Positions 1-8,610 of a DNA stretch of 64,000 bases are shown here, one piece after another. The notes below the pieces were generated by a model. That model did not search any database, had not been told where the DNA came from, and saw only the letters and a list, made by a program, of their open reading frames with translations. The stretch lies in contig NZ_NIRT01000005.1 in the NCBI RefSeq assembly GCF_003207795.1, forward strand, positions 1-64,000, written 5' to 3'. This stretch comes from Komagataeibacter nataicola (lineage in GTDB: Bacteria; Pseudomonadota; Alphaproteobacteria; Acetobacterales; Acetobacteraceae). A program made the translations under genes and the position numbers. The stretch's first letter is position 1; the number at the start of each line of letters is the position of its first letter.

Positions 1-1
1 C

Positions 2-82
2 TGCCATGCCTGGAACCAGCTCGTCGATCAACCATGGCGCATCATGTCAATCGGACTGCGCAATTGGGCTCATAGGTTATAG
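2..82 (+). pseudogene. C-terminal end of an IS630-type transposase (cut by window edge)
   Basis: The window opens inside a reading frame of 26 codons that ends in TAG at 80-82. It reads CHAWNQLVDQPWRIMSIGLR and then NWAHRL. This resembles the tail of IS630-family transposases, which end in an AWN..I..PWRI.SIG.R.WA pattern. Only the last residues are visible, so whether the full gene to the left is intact cannot be judged. I could not define the terminal inverted repeat after the stop. The element probably marks the left edge of the catabolic island that follows. Confidence 0.6.
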
Positions 83-202
83 CAATCAACGGTTGGTATG
101 ACATACCCATAAAGAATTATGATGAAATATTAAAAAAATACAGCGGCGACATACTGTCCTGATTTGCGATAATTTTTTTCATCATAATCGACAGGAACCG
201 GT

Positions 203-1483
203 ATGCAGCATACAGACTTGCGGAATTCCTCCCTTTTCAGGCAGGCGGGGTGGCGTATTATTCCACTCCTTATCGTCTGTTACATGTTTTCATATCTTGA
301 CCGTATCAATATCAGTTTTGCACGGTTGCAGATGGAAACGGATCTCGGGTTTTCGGATGCCACATTCGGCCTTGGGGCCGGTCTGTTCTTTGTTGGTTAT
401 ATTGTATTTCAGGTTCCTGCATCCATTGTGCTGAAACGGCTGGGCGCGCGGCGCACCATTGCTGGCATCATGATCGCATGGGGCGTTATTTCGTTCATGT
501 TTGCCTTCGTCAACCGGGCGGGAGTGTTCTGCGCGCTGCGTGTATTGCTCGGTATAGCGGAAGCAGGTTTTTTCCCTTCCGTTCTTTTTTATCTGGGCAT
601 CTGGTTTCCACAGCGGATGCTGGGGCGGGTGACCTCGTGGTTTCTGGTCGCCATCCCGTTTTCCGGGGCGATTGGCGGCCCCATATCCGCCCTGATACTG
701 GAGCGGATGAGCCATTCCACCTATATGGCTGGCTGGAAGTGGATGTTTCTTATCGAAGCGCTTCCCCCCATTTTATTCGGCGTGATCGTGCTTGCGCGGC
801 TTGATGATGGCCCGCAAACGGCCAGGTGGCTGACCCCCGCGCAGCGCGATGAGATCGTCTCGGCGCTGCGTCCGTCAAATACGGGCTCAATGCCTGCCGA
901 TAACGGGATTTTCTCGGTATTACGGCAACGTGTGGTCAGGATCATGATCGTGATCTGTTTCTGCCAGGCAGTCTGTAATTATGGGATTGTTTTCTGGATT
1001 CCGACACTTGTCGCCCAGGTTGTGCACACAACACCGGCAACAATCGGCTTTTACACGGCAATACCCTTTCTTGCATCCATTGCGGTCATGACCCTCAATG
1101 CGTGGAGTTCGGACCGGCATGCGGAGCGCAGGTGGCATCTGGCCATTCCCCTCGCTACGGTGGCGGCAAGCCTTGTGGCGGGTTTTTTCCTGCAGTCCTA
1201 TGGCCTGGTGGCCCTGTGTCTGCTTTCGGTCGCGCTTGCGGCAACCCTATGCGTAACATCCATGATCTTTACGCTTCCCGGCCTGTTCCTGCGTGAAAGC
1301 GAACTGGGGAGTGGCCTTGCATGGATCAATTCACTGGGCGCGCTGGGCGGGCTGCTGGGGCCATACGGGATCGGATGGATGCGTGACCATCTGGCCAATC
1401 CCATGGCCGGGCTGCTGCTGGTCGCCGCCTGCGCGCTGATGGGGGCGGCGGTGACGCTGCTTCTGCCGGTTCATCGTAACTGA
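203..1483 (+). CDS. MFS transporter, anion:cation symporter (ACS) family
   Basis: This 426-residue polytopic inner-membrane protein probably imports an organic anion with protons. The N-terminal pattern YMFSYLDRINISFA followed by a GAGLFFVGY helix and the RLGARRT loop is typical of the ACS family (tartrate, phthalate, hexuronate and 4-hydroxyphenylacetate carriers). The length fits the family and about 12 hydrophobic segments are visible. It starts at an ATG preceded by GGAACCGG. It is followed after 56 bases by a second, unrelated MFS gene, so both may serve the catabolic genes downstream. The substrate cannot be read from the sequence. Confidence 0.85.
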   Translation: MQHTDLRNSSLFRQAGWRIIPLLIVCYMFSYLDRINISFARLQMETDLGFSDATFGLGAGLFFVGYIVFQVPASIVLKRLGARRTIAGIMIAWGVISFMFAFVNRAGVFCALRVLLGIAEAGFFPSVLFYLGIWFPQRMLGRVTSWFLVAIPFSGAIGGPISALILERMSHSTYMAGWKWMFLIEALPPILFGVIVLARLDDGPQTARWLTPAQRDEIVSALRPSNTGSMPADNGIFSVLRQRVVRIMIVICFCQAVCNYGIVFWIPTLVAQVVHTTPATIGFYTAIPFLASIAVMTLNAWSSDRHAERRWHLAIPLATVAASLVAGFFLQSYGLVALCLLSVALAATLCVTSMIFTLPGLFLRESELGSGLAWINSLGALGGLLGPYGIGWMRDHLANPMAGLLLVAACALMGAAVTLLLPVHRN

Positions 1484-1539
1484 GGATGTATCCTTACATA
1501 ACATCGTGCATCCGCGTTCCTGAAAGCTGGTGAACTGTC

Positions 1540-2841
1540 ATGTCTTCATTGCCCCCAGCACCTCCCGTCGCTGCTCACTCCATGTCCCGTATCGCCCTGG
1601 CCAGCATGGTTGGCACGACGCTGGAGTGGTACGATTTCATGATCTACAATACCATGTCGGCGCTGGTGTTCAGCCAGCTGTTCTTTCCTGGTGCGCTGCC
1701 AATGGTCGGAACGCTGCTGGCATTTTCCACCTATGCGGTGGGCTATATATCGCGCCCGCTGGGTGGGGTGGTGTTCGGGCGGCTGGGCGACAGGCTGGGG
1801 CGGGGCAGGGTGCTTACGCTCACGGTAGTCTGCATGGGGGTCTGTACCGGGCTGATCGCCATTCTGCCCACCTATCATGCCGTGGGCATTGTCAGTCCGC
1901 TTATCCTTGTCATGCTGCGGCTGGTGCAGGGCATAGCCCTCGGCGGCGAATGGGCGGGGGCGGTGCTGCTCGGGGTGGAGCATGGCCATGCCAGTCGGCG
2001 CGGACTGCACGCGGCATGGGCCCAGATGGGGCCGGGGGCAGGCACGTTGATGTCTACCGCTGTCATTGCATGCATTGCGGGCATGGTCAGCAATGCGCAG
2101 TTCATGGCGTGGGGATGGCGCATTCCCTTTGCATTGAGCGGCCTGCTTGCCCTGGTCGGACTGTGGTTGCGACATGGCATAACCGAGCCCGGCAGTTTTG
2201 AAAAACTGCGCAGGACAGGGGGCATTGCCAGATCGCCTGTCATTCATCTGCTGCGTCATCATATGCGGGCGGTATGCATTGCCGCCAGCTCGCGTATCGG
2301 GCCGGATGTGCTGTATGCGCTGCTTGTCGTGTTCAGCCTGACCTACATAACCCAGGTCAGGGGGCTGCCGCGTTCGGTCATCCTGTGTGGCATGCTGTCC
2401 GGTTCTGCCCTGAGCCTGCCTGCAACCGTCGGTTTTGGTATGCTGGCGGACCGCGTGGGCGTAAAAAAGCTTTTCCTCGCGGCCATCTGCTGCGCCCTGC
2501 CGTTTGTATGCGTGTTCTTTCCCCTGATGAATACGGGCACGAGCACGATCATCATTGTAACCGTTACTGTTGGCCTGATCGTCCATGCGGCGATGTACGC
2601 GGTTCAGGGGGCTTTCATTACGGCATGCTTTCCGGCCGTGATCCGGTATAGCGGCTCGTCCGTTTCCTATACGTTTGGAAGCCTTGCGGGCGGAGGCGCC
2701 TTTGCGCCCCTTATCATGACCGCCCTGTTCCGGACATCGCACCCCATAGGCGCCATTGTTCTTTACGTTGTGGCAGCTTTTGCCGCTACGGCATGCGGGC
2801 TGCTGTTTTGCAATAATATTGATGGAATGGAGCATGAATGA
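1540..2841 (+). CDS. MFS transporter, metabolite:H+ symporter (MHS) family
   Basis: This 433-residue protein belongs to the MHS group (ProP, ShiA, KgtP-like). The signature is ASMVGTTLEWYDFMIYN near residue 21 and RPLGGVVFGRLGDRLGR near residue 72. It is an inner-membrane, proton-coupled importer of a zwitterion or organic acid. The stop overlaps the start of the next gene (ATGA arrangement), which implies translational coupling with the DUF2848 gene. A long antisense reading frame across the gene is a codon-composition shadow. Confidence 0.85.
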   Translation: MSSLPPAPPVAAHSMSRIALASMVGTTLEWYDFMIYNTMSALVFSQLFFPGALPMVGTLLAFSTYAVGYISRPLGGVVFGRLGDRLGRGRVLTLTVVCMGVCTGLIAILPTYHAVGIVSPLILVMLRLVQGIALGGEWAGAVLLGVEHGHASRRGLHAAWAQMGPGAGTLMSTAVIACIAGMVSNAQFMAWGWRIPFALSGLLALVGLWLRHGITEPGSFEKLRRTGGIARSPVIHLLRHHMRAVCIAASSRIGPDVLYALLVVFSLTYITQVRGLPRSVILCGMLSGSALSLPATVGFGMLADRVGVKKLFLAAICCALPFVCVFFPLMNTGTSTIIIVTVTVGLIVHAAMYAVQGAFITACFPAVIRYSGSSVSYTFGSLAGGGAFAPLIMTALFRTSHPIGAIVLYVVAAFAATACGLLFCNNIDGMEHE

Positions 2842-3410
2842 TGCAAATGGATATTGGTGAAGTCAGGGATGTGATCGTTGCAGGATGGGCCGGGCGCAAC
2901 CCGGCCGATGTCCAGCATCATATCGCGGAGCTGGAAATGCTGGGCGTAGCCCCGCCTAGCACCGTGCCCCTGTTCTATCGCGTTTCAGCCGATATCCTGA
3001 CACAGGCTGAGAATATTGTGGTTGTGGGTGAACAGACATCGGGTGAAGCCGAACCCGTGCTGCTGCGAACCGCTACGGGGCTGTATGTGGGCATTGGTTC
3101 CGATCATACCGACCGGTTCTGTGAGAATTTCAGCGTCGCGCTGTCCAAGCAGGTCTGTCCGAAGGTCGTTGGCACATGTTTCTGGCGTTATGAGGATGTG
3201 ATCGGACACTGGGACGAACTGCGCCTGCGCTCCTACAGGCACGAAGGGGCGCAGCGGATCCTGGTTGGGGCCGGACTGGTAGTAATTGAAGTTGGCATCC
3301 ACGTGTCGGCGCTTGCCGTTGACAAGCATCAGCGTCTGGTCGGCGCCAAGGTTGCGCAACTGCATGGTCTTGTTAAACCCGTTACTGCCCATGCCACCAA
3401 AGGGCGATGA
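2838..3410 (+). pseudogene. DUF2848 family protein, 3' end lost and replaced by antisense receptor sequence
   Basis: Residues 1 to about 140 match the DUF2848 pattern, including VVVGEQTSGEAEPVLL, YVGIGSDHTDR and HWDELRLRSY. DUF2848 proteins are uncharacterised and often sit in operons for amide or amino acid breakdown. From about base 3262 onward the frame is simply the antisense of a truncated TonB-dependent receptor on the other strand, so the last roughly 45-50 residues are foreign and the native C-terminus (normally about 220 residues in total) is missing. The gene starts in the stop codon of the preceding MFS gene. I infer a deletion that joined two convergent genes. The product is probably non-functional. 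Confidence 0.7.
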
Positions 3411-3764
3411 GGTGACAGCGGCGGAAAGCTGTGACAGGGCAGCGAGAATATTGGTCTGCCCCGTTTCCTTCAGTTGCGAGGAATCATAACGGAAGACCTG
3501 CACAGTGCTGTGTTCGCGCGTGGAGGGGGAAAAGACGCTGTTTCCCGGCCGGGTCGCGCCTGTAACGTGAATGGCTTCAGGCGCTGCCGTAGCCGCAACC
3601 GTAGCGGCCTGCGGGTTATTTGCATTGTGTTTGGTGGGGAGCTTCTTTTTGGGGGTTGTGTCTGCCACGCCCGTGCGTGCAAACGAAATATCGGAAAGCG
3701 CGGTTGTAAACAGGGCAACAGCGCTGAGGGCAATGCAACATTGAATGTATTTCTGCCTGAACAT
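3262..3764 (-). pseudogene. TonB-dependent receptor, 5' fragment only (signal peptide and start of plug)
   Basis: Reading from the ATG at 3764 (AAGGAG five bases upstream), the frame gives a signal peptide (MFRQKYIQCCIALSAVALF), a low-complexity linker and the first half of a plug domain with LRNLGADQTLMLVNGKRRHV. After about GPNQDP the homology stops and the frame runs antisense into the DUF2848 gene; it closes at 2985. The whole beta-barrel of about 600 residues is absent. The upstream promoter region and ribosome site look intact, so a short secreted peptide could still be made. The exact breakpoint, near a GGATCC at 3258-3263, is an estimate. Confidence 0.75.
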
Positions 3765-3794
3765 AGCTTCTCCTTGTGGAACTAGAACCGACAC

Positions 3795-4281
3795 TGAACC
3801 GGGGCGCCCGGAAGTTGTTCCGGGATAAAAAAACGGTTTGGGAAGAGAGGCGTAATAGTGTGGAGCGCCGTGTCTTCTTCCTCATTTGCGGGCTGACCGT
3901 AGCCTGCTTTGCCTTTATATGGAGGCTAGCTGAATCAATAACGAAATCGCAATGATAATTCAGTTATGACTTATGATAAAAAATATTTATATAAAATAGA
4001 AACTTGATATGATTGAAGATATTCAAGGAACATGCCGTCATGAGCAGGGTTCTGGCGGCAGGGGCGTCCCATGTCCCAAAAACGGTTTCTTTTTAGTAAT
4101 GTGTTGAAACTGTTTGCTTTTGACCATTTTTTTCATGTAATTATGCAGCAGCCTGATGGCCGTGTGCCCTTGCCGTCAGGCTTATTAAAAATATTTATTC
4201 AAAAAAATAAAAACATAATATTTGACAGTTTAGAAAAATATTTTGAATGATGATTTTAGTTTATTTTTGAAAGGTCGCCTC
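3795..4281. other. 487-base AT-rich intergenic region, no gene
   Basis: The region separates the receptor fragment (minus) from the dehydratase gene (plus), so it should hold two divergent promoters. It is far richer in A and T than its surroundings. It contains one strong hairpin (4150-4182) and no convincing reading frame. An ATGATAAT near 3952 resembles half of a Fur box, but the flanks do not match. Confidence 0.6.
4150..4182. terminator. Hairpin, terminator-like, in the dehydratase leader
   Basis: AGCCTGATGGC (4150-4160) pairs with GCCGTCAGGCT (4172-4182), 11 pairs with one G-U, around an 11-base loop. The following bases are TATTAAAAATATTT rather than a clean T run. It lies about 100 bases before the dehydratase start. 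It may be a leftover terminator, a leader attenuator, or the end of an unseen small transcript. Confidence 0.4.
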
Positions 4282-5274
4282 GTGACTGAAGGAACATTAC
4301 AGAATATCCTGAAAATATCAGATATATTCTTGTCGCAGACGCGGATAAATAAATATATAAATAGAACGCCTCTGCTTGAAAGCCCCGTTCTCAATAAAAA
4401 AGTGGGCGGCAGGGTCCTTATCAAGCCGGAAATGTTGCAGGTTACGGGGTCTTTCAAGTTCCGCGGGGCATGTAATCGCATATTGCAGCTTACGGAACAA
4501 CAACGCCATGGCGGTGTTGTCGCCTGGTCATCGGGCAATCATGCGCTGGCCATTTCGGCCGTGTGCGCCATGCTCAAGGTGCCTGCCTATATCATCATGC
4601 CTGAAACCGCACCCAGAATGAAAATCGAGGGCGCGCGGGGTTATGGTGCAAAGGTAAGGCTGTATGACCGCGCGACCGAGAACCGCGAACAGATCGGCAA
4701 GACCATTGCCGAGGAAATCGGCGGCGTGATCGTGCCGCCCTATGATGACTGGCAGGTCATGGCCGGGCAGGGCACGGTCGGGCTGGAGATCATGGAACAG
4801 TGCCGTGAGCTCGGCATCGTGCCTGACAGCGTGCTGGCCAGCGCGAGCGGAGGTGGGCTGGTTGCGGGGATTGCAACGGCAGTGCGCACGCTTGCGCCGG
4901 ATACGGATGTCTACTGCGTCGAGCCTGCCGGGTTTGATGATCTCTCGCGCTCGATGGTCGAGAAATCCCGTGTCACCAACCAGGGGAATGTTGCCACCCT
5001 GTGTGATTCCCTGATGGTGCCTACTCCCGGTGCCCTTACGTTCGAGGTAAACCGCAGGCTCCTCAAGGATGGTCTGGTCGTGGATGATGCAGAAGTGGGC
5101 TACGCCATGGCCCGCTGTTTCGAGTATTTCAAGCTTGTGGCTGAACCGGGCGGCGCGGCACCGCTTGCCGCCATCATGGCCGGCAGGATCGATGTCTGCG
5201 GCAAAACGGTGGTTGCCGTGCTCAGTGGCGGGAATGTTGACCCCGCCGTGTTTGCCCAGCAGATCGTACGATAG
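4282..5274 (+). CDS. Threonine dehydratase / serine racemase-like PLP enzyme
   Basis: This is a fold-type II PLP enzyme that removes ammonia from a hydroxy-amino acid (threonine or serine), or a related lyase or racemase. The PLP lysine lies in SFKFRG at about residue 58, the glycine-rich phosphate loop is ASGGGLVAG at about 187, and LSGGNVD lies near the C-terminus. There is no C-terminal ACT domain, so it is the short catabolic type (330 residues). I prefer the GTG start at 4282, with GAAAGG seven bases upstream, over a TTG 39 bases earlier that has no such site. It opens an operon with a DUF4392 protein and RidA. RidA is known to clear the enamine/imine products of such dehydratases, which supports an ammonia-lyase role. 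True substrate unknown. Confidence 0.8.
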   Translation: MTEGTLQNILKISDIFLSQTRINKYINRTPLLESPVLNKKVGGRVLIKPEMLQVTGSFKFRGACNRILQLTEQQRHGGVVAWSSGNHALAISAVCAMLKVPAYIIMPETAPRMKIEGARGYGAKVRLYDRATENREQIGKTIAEEIGGVIVPPYDDWQVMAGQGTVGLEIMEQCRELGIVPDSVLASASGGGLVAGIATAVRTLAPDTDVYCVEPAGFDDLSRSMVEKSRVTNQGNVATLCDSLMVPTPGALTFEVNRRLLKDGLVVDDAEVGYAMARCFEYFKLVAEPGGAAPLAAIMAGRIDVCGKTVVAVLSGGNVDPAVFAQQIVR

Positions 5275-5285
5275 GAGGAATGGCC

Positions 5286-6356
5286 ATGATTTCTTCTGGA
5301 TCGAATCTGTATAATAAACTTTCAAACGTAATTGATGACTTCATGGTCCTTGATTACACCGGGGTGGGTAATATTGGCCCCATCTACGATGCCCTGCAGA
5401 AAAAACAGCAGGGGCCGATGTGCATGAAAGCAGCCGAAGCCGTGATTGCGCAGGTGGGCGAACGCGCCGGGCCTGTTGTGATCGTAACGGGCTTTCCCGA
5501 AGGTGGCGGCGTGCCCGAGACCGACGGCCCGGTCGGGGCGGCATTTATCGCGCGCGCGATTTTCCTCGGGCTGCAACGCGAGAGCGTTATCGTTGTGGAT
5601 GAAGACTGGCGCGACATGATGTACGCCACGTGTCGCGGCGCGGGCCTGACGCCATTGCCCCTGCCTGAATCTGGCATCATTACGCCCATTCCTTACCTGC
5701 GCCCGGTCTATGTCGCGACCGTGCCCAAGGATGACGCAGGCTGCGCGAAAGTGTGCGATTTCCTGCTTGATACGGTGGACCCGTCGCTCCTGATCGCAAT
5801 CGAGCGGCCCGGTTGCAATGATCGCGGGCTGTATCACGGGCTGGGTGGTCGCCCGCTTGATGGGCTGGTGGCCGATATGGACAGTTTCTTCCACAAGGGG
5901 CGGCGCAAGGGGCTGGTTTCCATTGGCATAGGCGATGGAGGCAATGAACTGGGCATGGGGATGATTGCCGATGAACTCAGGCAGCTTTTTCCCAAGGCGC
6001 GGGATACTGGCGTGCCGGCGCGGGGCGGGGTCGCGGCCCAGACGGCAACGGATATCCTGATTGTCGCCAATGTTTCCAACTGGGGCGCAACCGGGCTGGT
6101 GGCCGCCCTGTCCTGCCTGCTCGAAAACCAGGCCGTCTTCCACGAAGCCGAGCTTGAAGTACGGTGCATTGAGGCCTGTGTTGCCAATGGGGGCGTGGAT
6201 GGCATGTTCATGGGGCCGGAACCCGCAACCGATGGGATCGCCGCGGAGGAATGGCGTGGCCTGCTCCATACCTTCCGCATGACCATCCAGCGCTGCCTTG
6301 GCTTTACGGTCGGCTGGCAGGGAACGATGGGTGACTGGAGGCAGAGCCGTGCATGA
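5286..6356 (+). CDS. D-glutamate cyclase-like protein (DUF4392)
   Basis: This 356-residue protein matches the DUF4392 / D-glutamate cyclase C-terminal family. Conserved stretches include VVIVTGFPEGGGVPETDGP, IAIERPGCNDRGLYHGLGG and SIGIGDGGNELGMG. The founding vertebrate enzyme interconverts D-glutamate and 5-oxo-D-proline. It stands next to 5-oxoprolinase genes, which makes 5-oxoproline chemistry plausible here. AGGAGG at 5273-5278 is correctly spaced for the ATG at 5286 and too close for the in-frame ATG at 5280, so I chose 5286. Its end overlaps the start of the ridA gene. Function is inferred from family and neighbours. Confidence 0.8.
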   Translation: MISSGSNLYNKLSNVIDDFMVLDYTGVGNIGPIYDALQKKQQGPMCMKAAEAVIAQVGERAGPVVIVTGFPEGGGVPETDGPVGAAFIARAIFLGLQRESVIVVDEDWRDMMYATCRGAGLTPLPLPESGIITPIPYLRPVYVATVPKDDAGCAKVCDFLLDTVDPSLLIAIERPGCNDRGLYHGLGGRPLDGLVADMDSFFHKGRRKGLVSIGIGDGGNELGMGMIADELRQLFPKARDTGVPARGGVAAQTATDILIVANVSNWGATGLVAALSCLLENQAVFHEAELEVRCIEACVANGGVDGMFMGPEPATDGIAAEEWRGLLHTFRMTIQRCLGFTVGWQGTMGDWRQSRA

Positions 6357-6807
6357 TGTGATGCAGGCCATCAAGGCAGTCTCCCTGCCGCCGGTCAGTA
6401 CCCCGCGTGGCAGTTACACACCCATTTTACGCAGTGGGGAATTCGTATTCGTTTCAGGGCAGGGGCCGCGATGGGGAGACGAACTGCGCTACAAGGGAAA
6501 GGTCGATTGTGACCTGACGGTGGAGCAGGGACAGGAGGCGGCACGGCTGTGTGCCCTGAACATCATCGCACAGCTCAACGGGTTTCTGAATCATGACCTG
6601 CGGCGCGTGCAGCAGGTGGTCCGGGTGGCGGGCGTCGTACGCTGCGCCGATATTTTTGAAAAACAGGCCCTGGTAATGAACGGTGCGTCTGATCTCTTTT
6701 TGGAGATATTTGGTGAGCGCGGGCGGCATGTAAGGATTGCAACGGGCACGTCGGCTCTCCCTTCGGGAATGGCCGTGGAGGTGGAAGCCATGTTTCGCGT
6801 TATCTGA
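6349..6807 (+). CDS. RidA family (YjgF/YER057c/UK114) enamine/imine deaminase
   Basis: This 152-residue protein has the RidA layout: SYTPILRSGEFVFVSGQGP near the N-terminus, then EQGQEAARLCALNIIAQL and VVRVAGVVRCADIF. RidA proteins hydrolyse reactive 2-aminoacrylate or related imines in the cytoplasm. The GTG start at 6349 lies seven bases after CTGGAGG and overlaps the end of the cyclase gene by eight bases, giving the expected family length; longer frames upstream only shadow the cyclase gene. Placement with a PLP dehydratase fits a detoxifying role, but this clade may act on another imine. Confidence 0.85.
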   Translation: MHDVMQAIKAVSLPPVSTPRGSYTPILRSGEFVFVSGQGPRWGDELRYKGKVDCDLTVEQGQEAARLCALNIIAQLNGFLNHDLRRVQQVVRVAGVVRCADIFEKQALVMNGASDLFLEIFGERGRHVRIATGTSALPSGMAVEVEAMFRVI

Positions 6808-6984
6808 ATCCTGCGCGCTTTTCCGCTACGGCTCTGCATTGTTCATGCCGCCTGAGCGGGATTACGTCATGGCGCGGGCAATTTTCACGCGGTTTTTGAT
6901 GTTACGGTCTGTATTGTAAGAGATGTTCCATGCGGCAGTAGAGCATGGTTACGCAGGCAGTAAAGTGCAGCAGGGAACCAGAAC

Positions 6985-7638
6985 TTGAAAATAAGCATGG
7001 CAGGTACAGGCGGCTGGCTGCTCGATATGGCTGAAGGCGCCTTTGATGAATCCGTGCAGGCGCGGATATGGGCCATGGCCCGCGCGCTTGATGCAACCGG
7101 GTGGTGCATGCAGGCCGTGCCAGGCGTGAACAACCTGCTTGTCACCTTTGATCCACTTGTTACAGATGGGGAATGGGCCAGCCAGGCGCTGCGCGAGCAG
7201 TGGGCCGGCACGGTGGCCAACGAGGTTCCGCCTTCCGTTATTGATGTGCGTGTGGATTACGGGGGCACGTTTGGCGAGGATCTGTCCGAGATCGCCTCCT
7301 GGGCCGGACTGACGGAAGAAGACGTCATTGCCATCCATGCCGGTGGCACCTATCGCGTCGCCGCCATCGGGGCCATGCCCGGTTTTGTCTACTTGACCGG
7401 GCTGGACAGCCGCCTTGCCATCTCGCGCCGGAGTTCACCCCGGCTCCGGGTTGAAAAGGGGGCGGTCATCATTGGCGGGGGCCATGCGGGGGTCATGCCC
7501 TGTTCCGCGCCATCGGGGTGGCATATTCTGGGGCGTACGGAACTGGATATGTTTTCTCCGTGCAGGCAGGACCCGCTTCTGTTTCATCTGGGCGATATCG
7601 TTCGTTTTCATGACAGCCGCAAGGATTGCTCTGAATGA
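6985..7638 (+). CDS. pxpB: 5-oxoprolinase subunit B / KipI (AHS1) carboxyltransferase-type subunit
   Basis: This 217-residue protein belongs to the PxpB/KipI family. It shows GAMPGFVYLTGLDSRLAISR (about residues 128-148) and SGWHILGRTELDMF. PxpB joins PxpC and PxpA in ATP-dependent opening of 5-oxoproline to glutamate. The same fold forms half of the carboxyltransferase domain of urea amidolyase. TTG at 6985, with AGGGA nine bases upstream, gives the usual short N-terminus; the ATG at 6997 is the alternative. It is coupled to pxpC by an ATGA overlap. A 177-base gap with a small CCATGC/GCATGG inverted repeat (6928-6948) precedes it, so it may have its own promoter. Confidence 0.88.
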   Translation: MKISMAGTGGWLLDMAEGAFDESVQARIWAMARALDATGWCMQAVPGVNNLLVTFDPLVTDGEWASQALREQWAGTVANEVPPSVIDVRVDYGGTFGEDLSEIASWAGLTEEDVIAIHAGGTYRVAAIGAMPGFVYLTGLDSRLAISRRSSPRLRVEKGAVIIGGGHAGVMPCSAPSGWHILGRTELDMFSPCRQDPLLFHLGDIVRFHDSRKDCSE

Positions 7639-8600
7639 TCGAGGTACTGACCAGTGCGCAGCTCAATACCATTCAGGATGCGGGCCGTACGCATGCCCTT
7701 ACACTAGGGGTATCGATTGGCGGGGCCATGGATGGCCTGGCTCTGGCCGCAGGCAACATACTGGTGGGCAATGCACGCAATGCCGCGGGGATCGAGGTGG
7801 TGTTCTACCCCTTTCGAATCCGTTTTGAGGCAGATACGATCTGTGCCGTAACCGGCGCCGACTGTAGCGCGATGCTTGATGGCAGGGCCATTCCACCATG
7901 GTGGGCGGTGCGTGTCAGGGCCGGGCAGGTGCTGGCGCTGAGCGCGCCACGCAGCGGGTGCCGGGCCTATGTAAGCGTGGCAGGCGGACTGGATGTGCCG
8001 GACGTTCTGGGCGCGCGGGCAACCGATATGAAAGGTGGTTTTGGCGGCCTTGGCGGGCACGGGCTGCAGCGCGGTAACAGGATTGCGGTCTGTCCTGCGG
8101 CGCGGGCGGGCTGCGCGTTGCCCGATGATGGCATCGGGGTCAACCCGGAATGCGCGCTGCTGCCGCGGGAGGGCAATGTGACGGTCCGCTTCCTGCCCGC
8201 TGCGGAGTATGAGGAATTCCTGCCCCGGTCCCGTGAACGGTTCATGACCGAAAACTGGACCCTCTCCAGCAGCGCCAACCGCATGGGCTACCGGCTGGAG
8301 GGCGCTGAACTGGGCATGCGGCGGCCCCTGAGCCTGTTTTCACACGGTATCGTGCCGGGCACCATACAGGTGCCCCCCAGCGGCCAGCCGATCGTGCAGA
8401 TGCTCGATGCCAATACCTGTGGCGGCTACCCCAAGATTGGCACGGTAATCGAGGCGGACCTGCACCTGCTGGCACAGCTCCCCATTCAGGGGCATGTCCG
8501 GTTTGAAGAGGTGCGGCGTGACACGGCAATTGCCGCCCTGCGGCGGCAGCATGCGATGCTGGACCGGCTGGAGCAAGAGGTCGCGGCTTTTTACGCATAA
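7635..8600 (+). CDS. pxpC: 5-oxoprolinase subunit C / KipA (AHS2) carboxyltransferase-type subunit
   Basis: This 321-residue protein belongs to the PxpC/KipA family (biotin-dependent carboxylase domain AHS2). It shows TIQDAGRTHALTLGVSIGG near the N-terminus, VSVAGGLDVPDVLGARATD in the middle, and SSSANRMGYRLEG with GTIQVPPSGQPIVQMLD toward the end. It should pair with PxpB. Its start overlaps the pxpB stop. It precedes pxpA by 10 bases. In urea amidolyase and related carboxylases this domain accepts the carboxyl group from biotin, which matters because biotin carboxylase genes follow in this operon. Confidence 0.88.
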   Translation: MIEVLTSAQLNTIQDAGRTHALTLGVSIGGAMDGLALAAGNILVGNARNAAGIEVVFYPFRIRFEADTICAVTGADCSAMLDGRAIPPWWAVRVRAGQVLALSAPRSGCRAYVSVAGGLDVPDVLGARATDMKGGFGGLGGHGLQRGNRIAVCPAARAGCALPDDGIGVNPECALLPREGNVTVRFLPAAEYEEFLPRSRERFMTENWTLSSSANRMGYRLEGAELGMRRPLSLFSHGIVPGTIQVPPSGQPIVQMLDANTCGGYPKIGTVIEADLHLLAQLPIQGHVRFEEVRRDTAIAALRRQHAMLDRLEQEVAAFYA

Positions 8601-8610
8601 GGAAACCGGA

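Noticed and set aside
1546-2835. Open frame of 429 codons antisense to the MHS transporter
   Set aside because: Its product is rich in H, R, Q and P with no domain pattern, as expected from the antisense of a high-GC membrane protein gene; the plus-strand frame is a clear MFS protein.
3948-3966. Fur box before the receptor fragment
   Set aside because: Only ATGATAAT matches; the flanks agree poorly with the 19-base consensus (about 10 of 19).
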